Source of the DNA: Phenylobacterium conjunctum
GTDB taxonomy: Bacteria > Pseudomonadota > Alphaproteobacteria > Caulobacterales > Caulobacteraceae
Length of the DNA: 64,000 bases
Assembly: GCF_042679085.1 (NCBI RefSeq)
Contig: NZ_JBHTLQ010000015.1
Location: 1-64,000 of the forward strand
Direction of reading: 5' to 3'
Both the position numbers and the translations under genes were made by a program. Below the pieces are notes generated by a model. The model was not told the DNA's origin and made no database searches. It saw only the letters and a list, made by a program, of their open reading frames with translations. Of this stretch, positions 62,969 through 64,000 are shown piece by piece; positions within the stretch are counted from its first letter, which is position 1, and each line of letters starts with the position of its first letter.

Positions 62969-64000
62969 CGGGATCCCTCCACAGCGCGAACCGGCTGGGC
63001 TTGGGTCACCCGAGCCCACACCGCGTCACGGGGGCCGAACATGTCCACGCGCCCGTCCCGCAGCACCAGCATCTTGTCGGCGGCGCGGAAAATGCCCGGC
63101 TTGTGGGATACGACGACGATCGTGCAGCCATGCGCCTTCATCACGTCCAGGCCCGCGAGAAGCGCCTCCTCCCCTTCGGCGTCCAAACTCGCATTAGGCT
63201 CGTCCAGCACGATGAACTTGGGATCGCCGACGATCGCCCGCGCAAAGCCCACCCGCTGCTTCTGCCCGGCGGAGAGCGCCTGCGCGGCCTCGCCGAGCTC
63301 AGTGTCATAGCCGGCCGGCAAGCGCAGGATCAGTTCGTGGACCCCCGCAATGCGCGCCGCAAGAATAACTTCGCTGTCAGAAATATCGGGCCGGAAGCGG
63401 GCGATGTTGTCCCGGATCGTGCCGGAGAACAGTTCTGTGTCCTGCGGCAGATATCCAACGTTCTGGCCGAATTCGGCGCGGTTCCAGGAATATATGTCGG
63501 CGCCGTCCAGGCGAATGACGCCCTGGCTTGGCGCATTGATTCCCATCAGCAGCCGCGACAGCGTGGACTTGCCCGCCCCCGACGGGCCGATGACGCCCAG
63601 CATCTCCCCGGCCTGCAGAGAGAAGTTGACGCCCTGAAGGATCAGACGCCCGCCGCCGGGCGCGACATAGCTCACCGACTCGACGGAGAGCTGGCCCTTC
63701 GCCTTGGGCAGTTGAGTCGTCTGGGTCTCGGGCTTGTAGATCTCGAACAGCTTCATCAGCCGGTCATAGGCCCGCCATCCCGTGGTCAGGCCGTCCCAGG
63801 AGCCCACCAGGCGCTCGATGGGCTGCAGCGCGCGCGCGGCCAGGATCATGTTGGCGAACAGCAAGCCCGAATGGATCTTGCCCTTGATCACCAGGTAGGC
63901 GCCGATGGCGATGATCAGCACCTGCACGCCCTGGCGCGCAAACTTGCTGACATTGGACAGGACGCTGGCGATTTCGCTCGCGATCGAGCTTTTGTCCATC
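62965..64000 (-). CDS. PrtD-family type I secretion ABC exporter (N-terminus off window)
   Basis: The visible 345 residues begin inside the transmembrane domain (last helices, LIIAIGAYLVIKGKI) and contain the full ATPase: GPSGAGKST, LSAGQKQRVGFARAIVGD, FIVLDEPNASLD and VVVSHKPG. The LSAGQ signature (rather than LSGGQ) is typical of PrtD/RsaD-type exporters of RTX proteins. The frame is open to the window edge. Order ABC-HlyD-RTX, all minus strand, makes the RTX protein its obvious cargo. Confidence 0.93.
   Translation of the reverse strand, partial: MDKSSIASEIASVLSNVSKFARQGVQVLIIAIGAYLVIKGKIHSGLLFANMILAARALQPIERLVGSWDGLTTGWRAYDRLMKLFEIYKPETQTTQLPKAKGQLSVESVSYVAPGGGRLILQGVNFSLQAGEMLGVIGPSGAGKSTLSRLLMGINAPSQGVIRLDGADIYSWNRAEFGQNVGYLPQDTELFSGTIRDNIARFRPDISDSEVILAARIAGVHELILRLPAGYDTELGEAAQALSAGQKQRVGFARAIVGDPKFIVLDEPNASLDAEGEEALLAGLDVMKAHGCTIVVVSHKPGIFRAADKMLVLRDGRVDMFGPRDAVWARVTQAQPVRAVEGSR

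Overview
The window is GC-rich, densely packed alphaproteobacterial chromosome. Gene content points to the Caulobacterales, most likely Caulobacter or Phenylobacterium. The evidence is the phoR-pstCAB-phoU-phoB order with a nearby OprP-type porin, an RTX protein next to its type I secretion genes, a TTGAC-type promoter style, a GAAC-N7-GAAC SOS box, and frequent 4-nt overlaps. The genus is inferred from gene content and was not tested by alignment. No rRNA, tRNA, CRISPR array, insertion sequence or prophage was found, and no clear horizontally acquired block stands out.

Layout. At 1-901 lies the start of coxB. From 1229 to 31809 there is a housekeeping mosaic: tldD, a TonB-dependent receptor, a POT peptide transporter, a PHP metallohydrolase, gshA, rsmE, a TetR/Rieske oxygenase pair, PPK2, a YcaQ-type glycosylase, a methyltransferase, two ABC exporter genes behind a structured leader (15692-19850), ubiA, a desaturase, a METTL20-like methyltransferase, an S1C protease, small conserved proteins, ubiD, a MAPEG protein, pmbA, a CysQ-like phosphatase, and a DUF1287 protein. 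From 32181 to 38743 there is a lipid A/Kdo export and synthesis operon (MsbA-like ABC, DUF374 acyltransferase, CDF metal transporter, waaA, lpxK), with a tyrosine-phosphatase-like gene on the opposite strand. From 38740 to 47769 there is a phosphotransferase, purD and the complete Pho two-component/Pst operon. An OprP-like porin diverges from phoR at 47949.

From 49567 to 58984 there is a cell-surface glycan region: a SemiSWEET, a TPR/SPINDLY O-GlcNAc-type transferase, and a tightly overlapping minus-strand cluster. That cluster (rfbF, rfbG, a TylC-type C-methyltransferase, an RmlC-like epimerase, a hexapeptide acyltransferase and a short-chain reductase) is predicted to make a CDP-linked branched or modified deoxysugar. 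A CmcI-like methyltransferase and a divergent sulfotransferase flank it. From 59501 to the end there is an RTX beta-roll protein and, upstream of it, its HlyD-family adaptor and PrtD-type ABC exporter, which runs off the window.

The most interesting signals outside known genes are three. The first is a short leader ORF with a perfect Shine-Dalgarno and several competing hairpins ahead of the ABC exporter pair. The second is a LexA-type SOS promoter at 32002-32030 with no recognised gene behind it. The third is a set of long inverted-repeat elements in intergenic gaps. Well-formed regulatory sites include a Pho box ahead of pstC and a TetR operator in the spacer of its own, probably leaderless, promoter.
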